From Glandiceps talaboti (Eukaryota; Hemichordata; Enteropneusta; Spengelidae): a DNA stretch of 28,500 nt. Positions 1 through 28,500 of the stretch are shown piece by piece. The notes below the pieces were generated by a model. That model searched no databases, had not been told where the DNA came from, and worked only from the letters and a program-made list of their open reading frames with translations. The position numbers and the translations under genes were made by a program. Numbering within the stretch: the first letter of the stretch is position 1; each line of letters starts with the position of its first letter. The stretch is from NCBI RefSeq assembly GCF_964340395.1, contig NC_135551.1:21560003-21588502 (forward strand), in the 5' to 3' direction.

Positions 1-245
1 ATGGAACTGTTTCCAGAACAGTTTCTATCTACTGTAAACTCAAAAAAATTGATGAAATACAGCAACAAGTTACAGGTACATGCACTGAGGCTTAAAAACT
101 ACTTCAGTGCAAAAAATAGCATGTAGAATTGGAAAGAATTTAACGAAATCAATATATATTGCTATGTGTATCTGATCAAAAATTATCAATGCACGTATAA
201 TATTGCATCTCTTGGGGACAGTGTAATTTATATAGTTTATTACTT

Positions 246-775
246 GGTGTCTTGTGATTGGACAAATAGCCTCTAACATCTGTATCAAAATTCAATACAT
301 TCATAATGTGCAAAGCTCTTACAAGGTTCATTCTGATTGGACCATAGCCAGTAACATCTGTATCAAAATTCAAACATTCATAAGGCACAGAGCTTTTACA
401 AGGTTCATTCTCATTGGACAATAGCCAGTAATATCTGAATCAAGGGTTCATTTTGATTGGACAATTAGCCAATAACATCTGTATCAAAATTCAAACATTC
501 ATAAGGCACAGAGCTTTTACAAGGTTCATTCCGATTGGACAATAGCCAGCATCTGTATCAAAGGTTCATTCTGATTGGACAATAGCCAATAACATCTGTA
601 TCAAAAGTTGCTATGGTTATAAGGCACAGAGCTCTTACAAGGTTCATTCTGATTGGACAATAGCCAGTAACATCTGTATCAAATGTTCATTCTGATTGGA
701 CAATAGCCAATAACATCTGTATCAAAATTTAATATGTTATAAGGCACAGAGCTCTTACAAGGTTCATTCTGACAC
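246..775. repeat. Minisatellite with 41- and 78-bp alternating subunits
   Basis: The core ATTGGACAATAGCC recurs at about 257, 337, 413, 455, 533, 575, 651 and 695. The core is followed by CAATAACATCTGTATCAAA and, in the long form, by AAGGCACAGAGCTCTTACAA and GGTTCATTCTGATTGG. Spacing alternates near 78 and 41 bp, giving a higher-order period close to 119 bp from 413 onward. Each subunit carries ATTGG and many carry an opposed CCAAT. Confidence 0.85.
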
Positions 776-1018
776 AAAGTAGAAAAGAAGGCACTTAATC
801 TCTTACTAAATGGGGGCTCCATTTATTTTGAAAATTTGTACATGATAGTAAAAATTGGGTGTCTTTTAATAACACTTGTGACCTGTGTTAAAATTTTACT
901 TTTAGAATCTACAGTCATGATTCAAATGCGTACAATCTGACAAAAATTAATTATCCACAATTTCAAGTTATGAAAAAGTAAACTTTAGTATAACTCCAAA
1001 ACTACATGACTTATACCC

Positions 1019-1201
1019 TGTTCAGACACACAGAGTTACATCAACGCAAAGTTACAACTGAATTCTTGCAAGCTACCAAGTTTGCCTGTCACATGCTGTA
1101 CATAGTTTTAGCAAAGCATAAGACAGGCTAACTTCGTAGGGTGATAGAATTCAGTTGTAATGTTACACCTGTGAAGCACCAACATAATTGTGAATGTCTA
1201 A
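1019..1201. repeat. Fold-back (MITE-like) element
   Basis: The left arm at 1051-1090 (starts GTTACAACTGAATTCT) is the inverted, about 80% matching copy of 1122-1161 (ends AGAATTCAGTTGTAATGTTA in part). Weak inverted similarity extends out to about 1019 (TTCAGACACAC) and 1201 (GAATGTCTAA). The loop is about 30 bp. It is consistent with a short non-autonomous transposon, but I cannot fix the ends or a target duplication. Confidence 0.55.
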
Positions 1202-1358
1202 GTATTACACTATGATGTGATAATAGATGCCTGCCAGACAAGACATTTTGAATGTAAATTCATACCAGCTTTGTGAAATTCAGATCAAAAATTTGATTTT
1301 TGTGCTCTATAAATTTAACATACAATGCAATGTAATTATCTTTATCATTATTGCTAAC

Positions 1359-1364
1359 TTTATT
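1359..1364 (-). terminator. Candidate polyadenylation signal of the Tiam gene
   Basis: On the minus strand this reads AATAAA. It is the first canonical hexamer after the stop codon and would give a 3' UTR of about 0.8 kb. A second hexamer lies at 827-822. In AT-rich DNA one such hexamer per kilobase is expected by chance, so this is only a candidate. Confidence 0.25.
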
Positions 1365-2147
1365 AAGTGACGTTACATGTGCTAATTCAGTGATATTGAA
1401 CACTTCAGACAAATTTTACACAGCATATTCCTGAAAGGTTTTGGTCTTAGACTGTAACATACATCGTGTCGTTCTGCCCTCATTGGCCTGTGAAAGGGGG
1501 TTGACTATGTGTGAGGGCGCCCTATCACATCATACAGACTCCCCTTATATGTACTATGTCATAAAAATAGTATGAGGTGTAAGGAATCATTTCAAAAATA
1601 TTGCATAAGCTCATTGGCAGGAAGGAAAATTACTTTGTTTAGGTCATGACCCCCCTCCACCAACCCCCTCCTCTCCCTCTTCTCCCGAAAGCAAAAGTGT
1701 GATATTTGGATTGGTGAGTTGATTGGTGACTAAACAATGTTTCAAAATGCCTATCGTTATCTGATTCAATAACAATGGGAAACCACAGTGAAATGTCTTA
1801 AGATTGCCACACAACTTTAAAATTAGGTATCCTGATGTTTCTTTTCTATGGGACAAAATATGTTTTAGTACATCAACTTTAAAGTTTCCAATGTGTGAAA
1901 ATGAATACCAGCAATCCAAATAAACCAAAATGCCCTCCCCTTTAAATGAAGGAATTTTGAAAACCTCAGCTTTTGCGACAGTCTGAGCCTGTCCCTTACC
2001 TGTTACCAAGAATACATGTTTATGCAGTTGAAGTGTGATTTCTCTGTTCTGGTTTAAATTGATCGTAATATGGCATAAAAATTATGTGGTGAAAAAAACT
2101 ATACACTAGATCTCTCAATTGCAACTGTACAGTAGAGACTGTTTTGG

Positions 2148-28500
<26,353 letters not shown>

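Larger units (their letters stand above)
1..2147. other. 3' UTR and 3' flank of the Tiam gene
   Basis: No protein-like frame with homology is visible on either strand. The part nearest 2147 is presumably 3' UTR. The rest holds a tandem minisatellite (246-775) and a fold-back element (1019-1201), listed separately. Short open frames here have no domain, no codon bias and no splice context. Confidence 0.6.

Noticed and set aside
1644-2009. Minus-strand open frame of 121 codons in the 3' flank
   Set aside because: No domain or family pattern, low-complexity Gly/Glu end, no splice context; it lies downstream of the gene's stop codon.

Overview
The window is eukaryotic genomic DNA. It is AT-rich, intron-dense and full of microsatellites, minisatellites and short mobile elements. 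One gene runs through almost all of it on the minus strand: a TIAM1/TIAM2/still-life family Rac guanine-nucleotide exchange factor. I rebuilt 24 coding exons with GT-AG junctions and matching phases. They give one continuous frame of 1,352 residues from the right edge of the window to a TGA stop at 2150-2148. The 5' end of the gene lies beyond position 28500. Intron size (0.3-5 kb), retained domain order and the repeat content suggest an invertebrate animal, possibly a marine deuterostome or lophotrochozoan. The sequence alone does not settle the phylum.

In transcription order (right to left): a Ser/Thr-rich N-terminal region (28500-27588); the first PH domain and its coiled-coil/Ex extension, PH-CC-Ex (27588-21145); a 5.1-kb intron holding a probable alternative first exon (18145-18057); a linker and the Ras-binding domain (16026-10081); a PDZ domain (10165-8655); a linker and the catalytic DH domain (8356-5494); the second PH domain (4714-2850); and a Ser-rich C-terminal tail ending in Thr-Glu-Cys (to 2148). 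From family knowledge, PH-CC-Ex recruits the protein to membrane and scaffolds, the RBD and PDZ take Ras-type and adhesion inputs, and DH-PH loads Rac with GTP. Residues needed for Rac exchange appear intact.

No second gene is supported. Introns and the 3' flank hold: a complete tRNA-derived SINE flanked by a 15-bp target duplication that overlaps a 5' splice site; two inverted copies of a 254-bp terminal-inverted-repeat element, one of them 11 nt from a splice donor; a LINE reverse-transcriptase C-terminal remnant; a fold-back element; decayed tandem copies of coding exon 2; a 102-bp intronic array repeating a 3' splice-site-like sequence; a 69-bp satellite with a solitary relative elsewhere; and long TC, CA/CATA, CAGA, TTTG and TTCTA/TTCCA tracts.

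I see no evidence of a wholly new biological system. The points most worth checking are the internal alternative start, which would give a form lacking PH-CC-Ex, and the mobile-element insertions at splice sites.
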